From Carettochelys insculpta (Eukaryota > Chordata > Testudines > Carettochelyidae): a stretch of DNA of 64,000 nt. This document shows, piece by piece, positions 11,969 through 23,200 of this stretch; within the stretch, counting starts at the first letter, position 1; every line of letters begins with the position of its first letter. The stretch covers positions 5,971,837 to 6,035,836 of the forward strand of contig NC_134158.1 in assembly GCF_033958435.1 (NCBI RefSeq), written 5' to 3'. The position numbers were made by a program, and so were the translations under genes. The notes under the pieces were generated by a model. The model was not told the DNA's origin. It saw nothing but the letters and a program-made list of their open reading frames with translations, and made no database searches.

Positions 11969-12980
11969 TGAGCGGCGCTGCGCGGAGGGGAGGGGAGGGG
12001 AGGGGGCCGGTCCGGTCCGGTCCCGCTCCCCTGCGACGGGCCGGGCGGCTCCGGCGGGGGCGGGGGGAGGTGACGCGGCTGCAAAGCGGGCGGGGTCCGC
12101 TCGCTCCCCCCTTCCCCTGCAGCGCCCCCGGGTCGAGCCCTGCGCGCTGGGGCCGGGGCAGAGCGACCCCCCCCCCCGGGGCTGGGCCCGGCCGCTCGCT
12201 CCGCTCCGCGCGGGGCGGGTCTGAGCCCGTGTCCTGCCGAGACCCCCTGCGGCCCGGCCGGGGTTCGGGTTCGCGGCCGGGCGGGGGGCGCCGCTCTTGC
12301 GCCGTGTGATGGGGGGAGCGGGACTGTGTCGATTTCCAGCCGGCCGAGGCAGCCCCAGCCCCTCCCCCATTGCGCCCCGGGGCGGGCGGGCGGCGGAGCC
12401 GCTTCTCCCGCGGGGGGTGTCCTGAGGCCGTTGGTTGGTTGGTTTAAACAATAGCTGCGCTCGGAGACCAATGAGCCGCGCCCCGCCCCCCGCCAGCGAA
12501 CAACCCATTGTCCTTCCCGGCACAGCGAGTCTGCGGGCGGCGGCGGCGGCGCGGGGGGGAAACACGCCCCCTAATGCCATTGTGGTGAAACAATGGGCTG
12601 TAATGGCGCGGAGGGAGGGGGCCGGCCGGCCTGTGCCGCGCGGTGCAACGGAACCGCCCCGTGAGGGGCGCGAACAGATTTCAAGCCAGTCCCGGGTGTT
12701 GCGTTAATACCGTAATACGCTGGGGGAGGTGGGGGTTGTGCCGGGGTTGCCCAGGGCCCCGCCCGTTCCCAAGCCGCCCCCGCCTGCAGGACTCGCTGCC
12801 CGGACGTCGCCTGGGTCCATCTTTTCCGACTCCTGCCTGGGCCTTTGTAAGGACAATGGGACCCTGCATTGTTCGAACCCACCTCCGTGTTACCCAGTAG
12901 CCTGCAGTGGGAGGGGCCCTGAGCCCACCTGCGCCACGTACCCGCCGCAGCGTGTAACCAATGGGGCGGGGGAGTCCGTC

Positions 12981-13862
12981 TCTGGGCGGGTTATTCCATT
13001 GTTGGCCAGTGCAGGGGGGGGTGTCTGGCCCCTCCCGTAGAAGCAGCTGGTGCTGGCTGCAGTTGCAGGTGGGCTGCGCCCTGCAGGGCTGCGCAGCGGC
13101 TGCTCACTGCTGTCCCAGGGCCCTGCCGGGGATGTCTGCGTCAGCTGCTGCTGCTCTCCTGGCCCTTGTCCTGCCAGGGGTGCAGGGACCCCACGGGGTG
13201 TCTCCCTGGGGCAGCAATCTGGAACTGCCCATCCACGAGAGTTATTCCAGGTTCTCAAGCTGAATCCTAATGGTTTCTTGTGCCCATTTGCATAAGAGGC
13301 ACTGATTGTTCCTGCCGGTTCAGGGGTGACTGGAACTACTATGAACAGGTAAAACCAGAGCTGGGGCTCTGGCCCACTGACCACAGTGGAGCGATGGCCA
13401 ATTTCACCTGCTGGGGGTCTGGCCTTAGTGGTGCTGCCCCAGGTCACACCAGCCGGGGGTCTGGCCCCCTTCTCTGTGCATGGAACGGACCCCAGCCCGG
13501 CACGTGCTTCCCTGTGCCTGTCTGGTGCTCTGGGACCCTGCAGGTGACAATCGGTGCAGAGAAACCAGCGTAGCCTCAGCTCTGTCAGCTGGGGCTGGGC
13601 AAATAAAACACCAGCCAGCCTGAGCGACTCAAACTCTCTCCTCAGGAAACCCTCGAACCCACACCCCACCAGAGGCCAGTGAAGAGAACCAAGGCAAAGA
13701 TGACTCTGTGACCTGGAACTGGTTTGGTCAGCACCTGCTGAGGCCTGGTTGACCCTGGCGATAAAAGGAGCACCAAGGAGAGATTTGAAACAGTTCATTC
13801 AAACACAGCTCAGACCCAGCCTGGCTGGTCGGAGAGTTCGGGCAAAACTCACCATCAAATTG
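12981..13862. other. Upstream region of gene 1, no gene seen
   Basis: Unique sequence between the CpG island and the proximal TATA-like site. It holds one isolated splice-bounded 25-bp segment (13324-13348) that cannot be tied to a frame. Confidence 0.4.
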
Positions 13863-13882
13863 TATTTAAAAGGGGTTTTCCC
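13863..13882 (+). promoter_or_regulatory. Proximal TATA-like box overlapping a kappaB site
   Basis: TATTTAAAAG (13863-13872) is followed directly by GGGGTTTTCCC (13872-13882), which fits the NF-kappaB consensus GGGRNNYYCC. The pair lies about 150-170 bp before the ATG at 14032, so it could be a second, proximal promoter of the CLEC2-like gene. Confidence 0.4.
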
Positions 13883-14031
13883 AGATCACCCCACTTAGCC
13901 AAACTGCGCCTGGGCTGTAATTGAGTGAGCTGCTTCGAGACTGTCCTTGCAGAGGGCTCTGCTGGCCCAGCCAGACCCAGGGGCACCAGGGCGTCGCTAC
14001 CGCTGGCTGCAGAGAAGGGATTCCAGTGAAC

Positions 14032-14218
14032 ATGGCGCCAGTTTTCAAGCCCACCAGGGTTTTGGAGAAACGAGAGATGAGGAGCGGGTCGTGTGCTGCT
14101 GAGAAGACGGAGCCAGACCCACTTCTGGGTTCCCAGAACACCCCATGGGCCCGAGACGGAGACACTTGTGTTACCATCACTTCCCAGGGTGGGAAGAGAA
14201 GCGCGACTGGTCCTACAG
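14032..14218 (+). CDS. CLEC2-like exon 1: cytoplasmic tail
   Basis: Encodes residues 1-62 plus one base and ends at TCCTACAG/GTACAG. The tail contains EPDPLL (residues 27-32), an acidic dileucine of the [DE]xxxL[LI] type used for endosomal sorting. The exon was picked because it is the only nearby ATG frame ending in the phase 1 required by the next exon. Confidence 0.72.
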
Positions 14219-17200
14219 GTACAGCCCGAGCTGCCCCCAGGGGTCCTCTCACCTCCTTTTCCCAAATGGCTCTCACAGGGAGGGCCTCTGTGTCCCTCTA
14301 GTGGCTGGTCCGTGTAAAGGACACTGGAGTCAGCCAAGGCCTTTGGCTCTGTCTTGAGATCAGTGATCAATGTTTCCCAATGTAATAGTGGCAGCAAGGT
14401 GGCCGCGTCAGTCTGTGTCCTAACAAAACAAACCAGCAGTTCTGTAGCGCTGTAAAAACAAACAAAACAGTTTCTTAGGGCTGTGTCCGCACTTGAACCA
14501 TCTGTCGGCAGGGAAATCTGGACAGAACCTCTGGCATCAGATTGCATCTATACACACAGCTCGCTCTGTGGACAGAGCCGCCAGACTGCACTGCCCTCTG
14601 GCGCCAGCAAGCGGAATGGCGGCTCTGCAAAGAGGGCTGCCCGCCAAGCAGAAGCCGCCCTCTGTCGCCAGAAGCATCTACACGGCACCTCTGGCAGCAG
14701 TCTGAGAGCTTGTTATGCCTCAGATCTTTGAGGGATAACGCTATCGAGGCGAATGCGGAGCTCTGTTGAGCTGTTGCTTTAAGTGTGTAGATGCCCCTGA
14801 GTTCTGTCGACAGAAGGCCCCTTCTGGGGCCCAAAACTCTAGTGTAGCCCCAGCCTAGGTGATTTGAAACATTGGCGTGTCCCTTTCGGGACTTTGTCTT
14901 ATCAGTGTCCCCATCCCAGTGCTCATCTCCTGAGTTTTAGTCATTTATTTTCTGCCACGTTCCCCTTGAGTCCTTTTGAGACCAGCAGTGGTAGAGGTGC
15001 CACGCTCTGGAAAACGCTGCTTTGGTCCACCTGCGTCAGTCCCTGCCTCGTCGCCTCACTAGCGCTGATCCCACGCCCACCCACGTCTGCTGGGTGGGAA
15101 AGGCTTTTTCAACATGGCTGATGCTTCTCCGCCACGATTTTTTGTTCCAAAGTGGTGTGGGGTGTCATGGCGACAAGTTACGTTGGGAAGAGTTGTGCTT
15201 TTGAAGTAGGAGAATAGGGTTTGGATTCAAAATGTTACGTTCCCCTCCCCTTCTCTAGATACACATGTTCCCTGGAACCAGTTGGAAGGGAAAACGTGAA
15301 ATCTGAAATTGAAACCCACTTTTTTTCCTGCTTTAAGGCAAAAGGACCTTTCCTCACCGGGAAGGAACATTTCCATGTCCTGCTCTCTACGTTTCTCTGG
15401 CTTAACTTGCAAAGTATCCTCCCACCCTTATGCTTTAACCCTGCTCCAGCTGCTGCTGCTAATCCGTGCAGGGCCCAGTCCTCCCGGCCACAGCAGCAGC
15501 ATGAGCATTTGTGACTTTTGTGACAGGTTTCCTGGCTGGGTTGAAATCAAGGGCACGTCGCTGGGCAGTTCAGATCCTGGTTCTCAACCTCATCCTGAGC
15601 ATCCTCCTCCTCATCTTCATCACAGTCCTCCTCACAGCCCAGCCAGGTGAGTGCAGCGCCAACACCGACCCCACCTCCGCACCTTTGCAATCGATGTTCG
15701 AAACATCACAACCTCACCCACTTCTCTCCCTCCCCTGCCTCCTCCCCCATCTCCACCCCGGCTGACCCCTCGGTGTTTCTGTGGGGTGTTCTGATCCCCA
15801 GTGTCCAAATCCACCATCCACCGGCTCACCCCGCTGTCAGCCAAACTCACGTGGCTCCCCAGAGCCCTGAGTCACTGTTACCCCGGCCTGGCAGGAGGGG
15901 CTGTACCTAGGCCTGGCTGTCAGCTACCTGCCCCCACCAGCCTCCTTTAAGTAGAACTGAGAGAGTGAGCTGGGAACAGCAGCAAACGCAGCCGGAGCAC
16001 CCGGCCCTGGCCCTGCACTCGGCTTTGCTGTGGAACAGGCCCAGGCCCTGTCTCTCGGGGGGGCTGCTGGCTCCATGGGAACCGGGATCTGAGCTTCCCT
16101 GGAAGTCCCCCGGCTCCCCCTCCGTGAAGGGGCCCAGAGGGTCTTTGCCCCTCTGCTGTTACCGTCAGAGATACCAGCACCACCTGCTGGCTGGCTGCAC
16201 CTATTCTGTATCTGGCCTCACCTGTGGGTGCTCAAAGCAATAGCCCCGTTGGTGGATGTTTATAAGGATCTCACTGGCTGGTTGATACCAATTGCAGCCT
16301 CGGCCCCTCCAGCCTTTTTTCAGAGCACAGTTTTGAGCCCAGCCCATTGCCCGGGTGTTGCTCCCCACACGCCAGCCTGGCCAGCCAGAGGGGGCAGTGC
16401 CTGATGTGAGGTGCAGTCGTGTCTCGCTGGCAGCGGCTGCAGGGGACAAAACTGGGGCTGCAGCAAAGGAGCCCAGGGTTGGAACGTGGCTCCACATTCA
16501 CAGCTGGTGTCACGGGGGTGGGGGGCACAGGGGCCTCTGTTAGAGGGGATGAGCTTGCTAAGGTGGGTGGCTTCCATGTTAGTGTCAGTGTCAGTGTTTG
16601 TGGGTGGGGCGGGGGGAGGCTGTTCCCTTGGCTACAGCGGCAGACGGGCAGATCTCTCACCTGCTACGTTCTCCTCTCCAGCAGGGACATGTGAGCTGTG
16701 CCCAGCTGGTGCCGCCTGCCCCGGAGCCGCCTGCCCCGACGGCTGGCTCGGGTACCTGGGGAAGTGTTACTATTTCTCAGAAGTTGAAGCAAACTGGACC
16801 GACAGCCAGAACAACTGCTCTGCCCACGGCGCCTCCCTGGCTGTGATCGACACCCCGCAGGAACTGGTGAGACAAGTTCCTGGGCTCACAGGGTGGGGGT
16901 GACAAAGGCAGCCTAGGCTGGGCTTGTCCTGGGGCTGCCAGGGCCCCAGATGCGGCTTGAATTTAGGACAACTTCCCATCCTCCGTGCAGAATGCTCCAG
17001 CCGCTCTTTGGCCTGTCTGTACACGCGGACGACGTGTTGGAGCGGTGCAGGTTAGCACACTGTCAGCTCCCAGGGAATTCCCAGCAGAGGAATCCAGCCG
17101 GTTCCCAGACCCATTTATGTGACAGAAGCAGCGTTGCTAACCCAGGCATTGGAAGATATGCACCATCAGAAAGCACAACGCCATGAGCCTGACTTTAAAA

Positions 17201-20200
17201 ACCAGCTCTGGGGGCTTCTAGTTTGATTTTTAGTGTTGACCCTTTGGGAGTTTTCCTCACTATCCTTGAGGGTTGGAAACATGTACGGCCCTGGCTCCAG
17301 GAGCTGGAGGTTAAGAAAAGCACCAAAAATACATGTGACTCTCAGTAAAAATTGCAGGATTTGGTCAGAATGCCAAAGGCCTGGAAAGCAGCTGAGAGCA
17401 GAGCCAAGGGACTGCTACATAGCAGAGCCCGGCCGAAATTTGCAGTTTCCAGTCTAAGAGATTCAGGGTAAAAACAAATGTAGTATCAGGGTTCGGGGTC
17501 CCCCAAGCTCTGCACCCCGTCTGCAGGCAGGAGTGATTCTCACTCCGCAGGAGAGCAGCGGGTTTATTAGCCGACAGGACACAGCGTTGTAGAGAGGGGT
17601 CAGTACAACAGGCAGGGACAGCCAGCCCAGTCCATGTTGGGGAGAGGAAGCCCCGAGGGGCCCCCGGAGCCAGGGCCTTGCCCCCTCCTTGGTCTCATTC
17701 TCTCGCAGCCCAGACTCACTGCTTCCCAACTCCCAGTTCCAATTCAAACTCCTCAGGCTCCACCTCCTCCTTTGTCTGTAGCACAAAGGTGTCACCTGGT
17801 TGGCTCGGTTACCCTCGGCAGGAGCCTCCCACCCTCTGAGACACACGCCTATCCCCCACTCCATCACATCTCTCCCCCCTTCCAGACCACACTGAGCGGG
17901 GTCACTCAGCCGGTGACCTGGGGAAATTTGGGGCCTTCCCCACAGGATAGGGCATTGGCTGTACCTTTGGTGCTCCCCTTGATGTTACCACCTTCATGTC
18001 ATAATCCTGCTCGGGGGGGCTCCAAGTAAGGAGCTTGGTCTTGGCCCTTTTCATGTGATGTAGCCGGACAAGTCCCTTTAGTTTGCTCAAGTTGGTTGGT
18101 CTCCCTGCTTCGGTCTCTGGTCCATCAGCCACGTTCTCAAGTCGAGGCAGGCAGAGCCCATACAGCTGCTGCAGCACCAGCAGATCAAATGGCTCTTCTC
18201 TGGTCTGGGCCTCTGCCCTCTCTGCCCACCAGTCCATCCAGCTGCTCCAGCACATGTTTGGAATTCAGTTACAGTCCAATAAAGGAAGGTACAAATGCTT
18301 CCACCCTTGGCATTTAGCCAGACCACCAAAATGGTTGTGTGCGTCAGTTTCTCCTTCCATGCCACACAATAGGTTTGGAATATCCCTTCTCATGGGAGAG
18401 GTTGCAAGACTAGTTACAGGGAACAATGGTGATATTTCAGAATTACAAACTCCTTCAACATACAATTCATGCTTCTACATCAATGTCGCCGTGTTACATG
18501 TTTTTTTCCCAAACATTCAGTACATGGTACAATTCTACAGCTTCTGGTAGTAGCATCCATCAGTTACGGCAGTCAGCATGAGTAACAAGAACAAACCCAT
18601 TGCAATTACACATTTACATTACTCTTAAGTATACCACAACCTTTGTGTAACATCCTGGAGAATCTGGCATTTTGGGGCTAAATGACTGAGGCCTTTCTTT
18701 GCACCATCAAGTTCTAATCTCTCTTGCTCCTTGGGGTGGAAATCTGATCTCTCTCTCTCTCTCTCTCTCTGGGTGCACCCTCCCTTCTAACAAGAGCTGG
18801 GCCATTGATGATCTCAGGGAGACTTCCCTCTCCCAGCCAGTCTGGAAATTTGCAAACCAAACTGGTTTCTAAAAGTTGTTTTGTGAGTCCCAGACACAGA
18901 ATGCACATGAAGGAATCCCTGTTTATCCCTTACTGGCCCACCAGGCCCAAAGCTCCTTTGTCCTTCTGCCTCCCTGGGGAATCAGAAGTGGAGTCCAGTA
19001 TGAGAATATAAGTGTTTCCACCAGATGGGGAATTGCTGGTGCTCTCCTGCATCCTACAGAGTGACTGTGCATCTGTTTTACTTGGTTATCACAGGGCTGC
19101 TCACGTTCCCTGATAGTTTTTGCTTTACATGGACCAACTTCCAATTCCTGAGAAACCTTTACCCTGCCTGCTTTGGACCCTTGCAGAGCACAGCCAGTGG
19201 TTTCACTCTCAGGCAGGTCCTGGCCATCAGGAGCTGAAACAAACTTCTCCGCAGGCAGAGGGCTGGCTCTGGCTGTTACAGACAAGCACTTCTTCTGTTC
19301 ACTCTCCTTCCCTTTCCTCTCATTTTCTGCAGTCCCAACAGATGGATCAGGAAAAGTTTCAGGGAGAGTCTCTTAAGAGCTCCCTCAAACAACTCACCCC
19401 TGTCTACCTCCACGGGGGCACTGCTCCCTTGAGCCGCAACCAGCTCCTGGGTTTTCACCTATGCCCAGGATCACTTCTGGCCCATCAGGCAGATTCCCAC
19501 ATAATGCCCCTCCAGGCAGACAGCTAGGACCACCAGACAGAAGGTCAGGGTCCCTTTCCTCCCTTCTGCTACCAGCTTCTTTATCTTCATCAGTCAGCGT
19601 AACTCCATTGCCAGTCTACTCTTCCTGTGTCCTGGCTAGAGGATGACTCTGGTAGGACAGAGTCCTCTAACCCCTTCCAGTAACACCTCAGCATCAGGCA
19701 AAGAACAAGTACTAGAATCATCTGGCCTCTGGGATTCCCTGATGATACTAACTGGATCAGACCGAGTTAATGCATCATCCTCCGTGAGAGACACAGAGGT
19801 AGGTCCACCTCCCATCTGGGCTTCAGCTGCCCTCAGATCCACCTCTGGGATCTTGGCCCCATCTCGAGCTCCCACAGGCTCAGACAGAATTCACTTCCCT
19901 GGAGCAGAAGCACCTTTCTTGCACCAAGGACCAGCGTCCTAATCAGGGTTGCCACTGCCCATCCCAGAGCCATTCCCTCTGTTCCAGGCCCCATGGCTGG
20001 ATTCAGAGTCACACCTGGAATGCTCTTTCCAGGTCGTTCCCTCTCCAGCCACCCCAGGCTGGGGAATCTTCCTCAAACGATGGACTAGTTTCCTCGTTGG
20101 CACCTGTTTCAAATGCAGGCGCTGCTCTCTCCCCAGGCTGCTGCTGTTCAACACAGACAGAAAATCGGAGACACTATCTCCTTTGTCCCAGCCCCCCTGG

Positions 20201-23200
20201 CTGGTCTCAACACATGCCCAGAAGGCGAAGCAGCTTCTCTCACAGACAATTCCCAGTGGACAAGCTGCTTTCCTGCACAGACACACAGGCACCTTCCTTG
20301 GCCCAGGCCTGCCTTGGCCACTAGTAGATGATGGGTTGGAATTGCCCCTTCCCTCCTTGAGCTGCAGCAGGCCACTCAGTTCAGAGCTCCATGCAGTCCA
20401 GGGTTCCCTGCCCCAATCTGGATTCACCCCTGCAGGAATTTCCTTAACCCTCAGCTCTGCCACTGCACATCCACGCTGCCTTGTCCAGCTCCTTTAATCC
20501 CTATTTGGTTTCCAGGTGCTGCCACTTCACAGTGGAGTTGCTGAGTGTGGTTGCAGGCTCTCAGGCTGATGCCCTCTGCACCCTACGATTCCTGGAAGAA
20601 TCTCTTCAGTGTGCCAGGCACCTTGAGGGTCAAAGCTCCCCGGGGTTAGGCCGTAGGCCCTTCCGCCCTCTGGGACTGTCTCCAACAGACTCCCAGAGGA
20701 ACCCCTTCAGTGTGACACCCACTCTCAAGGACCACAACCACACTGTCTTGGGAAGAACTCCTTCAGCGTGTCAGCCTCCTTGCGGGTCACTTGTTCCTGG
20801 GGGTTGGGCCCTCGGCCCCTCCACCTTCTGGGACTGATTCCAACGGACTCCTAGGAGTAACCCCTCCTCGGGTGTGACACCTCTTCTCGAGGACCACGAT
20901 CGCAGTTGCTCGGGTTTGGTCGCAGGCCCCTCCGCCTTGGGGAACTGCACCTCACTGCCCTTCAGCACACCTGGGTCTTGCTGGTCCCACCTCTTCCTCC
21001 TGGACCCCCGTCACTTACTGCTGGATGCTCCATCCTTGGGGTGCAGAACATCCCATTCCTGACACCAGTGTGGTGGGGTTCGGGGTCCCACAAGCTCTAC
21101 ACCCCATCCGCAGGCAGGAGTGACTCTCGCTCAACAAAAGAACAGTGGGTTTATTAGCCAACAGAACACAGCGTTGTATAGAGGAGTCCGTGCAGCAGGC
21201 AGAGACAGCCAGCCCAATCCATGTTGGGGAGAGGAGGCCCCGAGGGCCCCTCAGAGCTGGGGCCTTGCCCCCTCCTTGGTCTCGCTCTCTCCCACCCCAG
21301 ACTCACTGCTTTCCGACTCCCAGTTCCAATTCAAACTCCTCAGGCTCCACCTCCTCCTTTGTCTGCAGTACAAAGGTGTCACCTGGTTGCCTCGGTTACC
21401 CTCAGCAGGAGCCCCATAGCCTCTGAGAGAGACACACGTATCCCTCACTCCATCACACAGGTTCAGGATAAGAGGCTGAAATAACTCACCTTTTATTTTC
21501 CTGTTCAGTTCCATAAAGGTGTGAAACGGTCCGGTGTGGACACTTGGTAAGATCAATGTCTTTTGACATGCGCACATGAAACCAGTTTGGTTTGTCAAAC
21601 CCAGACCTTCTGGGTCAGTATGGTTCAGCACTGAACGTCCTCTGGTTCCGTCTGGGTACTGTAACTTGTGAGATTCACTGCCCTGCTCTGAGTGCTGGCA
21701 GCTGTGTCTGGGCTACATCTCCCAGAATGCACTGTGGTAGGTCAGCCAGTAGGAAACGAGCAGGATGCAATCTAAGCGGCTATTTCCCCTTAGTTCTCCA
21801 GCCTGAAGTACTTATTACAATGCTTCTGCGGTGAACAGCAGCTCCCTGCACACTCGCAGCCATGAGCACGTAAAGGCGCTCCTAGGGGAATGCATGAACG
21901 CTGTACCCAGCCCTTCCTGTGTTACATGTAGGGGCTACATTACTCTTGCCATGGCCATTTCAAAGATTACTAATGAGGTGCTGAAATGCATATTCAGCAC
22001 CTCATTAACACGCCGCCGGCTGCAGCTCTTCGAAATTGCTGCTTTTCGCTGCAGTGTGGCTCGTCCAGACGGGCCCTTTTCGAAAGGACGCCGGGAGCTT
22101 CAAAATCCCTTTATTCCTATCACCAGATAGGGGATTTTGAAGTTTCTGGGGCCTTTTCGAAAAGGGCCCCCATCTGGACAAGCCGTGCAGCAGCCAGAAG
22201 TGGCAATTGTGAACAGCCATGGCTGGCGGCATGCTAATGAGGTGCTGAATATGCATTTCAGTGCCTCATTAGTAATCTTCGAAATGGCCATTTGCATGAC
22301 AATTTCAAAGATTTGGGCTAGTGTAGACACTGCCAGAGTGACGGAAGAAATGATGGAAGAAGATTAAAAACTACAAGTAACCAGGAGATTAAAGAGGTCA
22401 GAAATAATCTGTTTTAATTGCATTGCTAAGCAGTAATAGAATACCAATTTAAAGGTATTATAAAATGTTATGGGTGTTTTCCTACATTTTCAAAGAGATC
22501 AATTTCAATTACAACACAGAATAGAAAGTGTACACTGCTCAGTTACGTTTTTATCACACATTCTTGCACTGTAAAAAGAGAAATGGTGCTTTTCCATTCA
22601 TCTCATACACGTGCTATACTGTAGTCCCTTTATTTTGAAAGCGCGACTTTAAAAATGCAGGCTCTCTAACAGGTTTCCTGTTTGAGTGCAGTGATATAAA
22701 ACAAGTCTACAAGTCCACTCAGACCTGCTTCTTCTTCAGCCAATCTCTAAGACAAACAAGTTCACAATTATAGGAGATGATTCTGCTCACTCCTTAGTGT
22801 TACCTGAAACTGAGAACAGGTATTCATGCACTTGTAATATAAAGTGCTCACTGAAACTTTGTTCTGTGTTGCAATTGAAATCGATGTATATGAAAATGTA
22901 GAGAAACATCCAGAATGAATACATTTTAATTAGTATTTGGCTATTGATTAAAAATGTGATTAAATCAGCAATTGTTACTATTTTTAATTATAGTTAATTT
23001 GCTTTGCATTAATTCCTTGAGTTAACTGTGTTTTAATTGACAGTTGTAATAAAGATGCAAGCCAATGCATTTTAAAGGAACAAAGCCATTTACTCAAGGC
23101 AATGCATTTTAAAGGAACAAAGGAGTTTCTCACCAAAAGTCTAGTGCAGTTTGTGCTGGTTGGAAAACCAACAGGACTGGACCATTCACCCTGTTCAATG

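Larger units (their letters stand above)
11640..12980. promoter_or_regulatory. CpG island with GC boxes and CCAAT boxes
   Basis: CpG is dense across this interval, unlike most of the window. It contains GC boxes (CCCCGCCCC near 11790 and 12480; GGGGCGGGG at 12963-12971), CCAAT at 12468-12472 and 12958-12962, and a TATA-like GATAAAAC at 11918-11925. A GTGAGC splice donor follows at 11968. It lies 2 kb upstream of the first coding exon of the CLEC2-like gene and is the best promoter candidate for it. A divergent transcript cannot be excluded. Confidence 0.7.
17479..21457 (-). mobile_element. Ty3/Gypsy-type LTR retrotransposon, internally deleted, antisense in intron 3
   Basis: Two diverged direct repeats of about 390 bp (17479-17868 and 21069-21457), each of TG...CA form, flank about 3.2 kb. 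On the minus strand the upstream LTR is followed by TGGTGTCAGGAATGGGAT, one mismatch from a primer-binding site for tRNA-Leu. A polypurine tract (GAAGGGGGGAGAGA) immediately precedes the downstream LTR. The coding remnant near 18255-17902 joins a gag/SCAN-like stretch ([19 protein letters not shown]) to an RNase H C-terminal stretch ([17 protein letters not shown]), so most of pol is missing. The copy is non-functional. No clear target-site duplication was found. Confidence 0.8.

Noticed and set aside
11780..12580. Long minus-strand frames of 232 and 266 codons in the CpG island
   Set aside because: GC-rich low-complexity sequence (proline, arginine, glycine) without domains; expected by composition.
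13324..13348. 25-bp splice-bounded micro-exon
   Set aside because: Good AG and GT flanks, but its frame cannot be linked to the other CLEC2-like exons and there is no independent support.
18923..20463. Minus-strand open frames as a host gene
   Set aside because: They lie between the two LTRs and fit decayed internal sequence of the retroelement.
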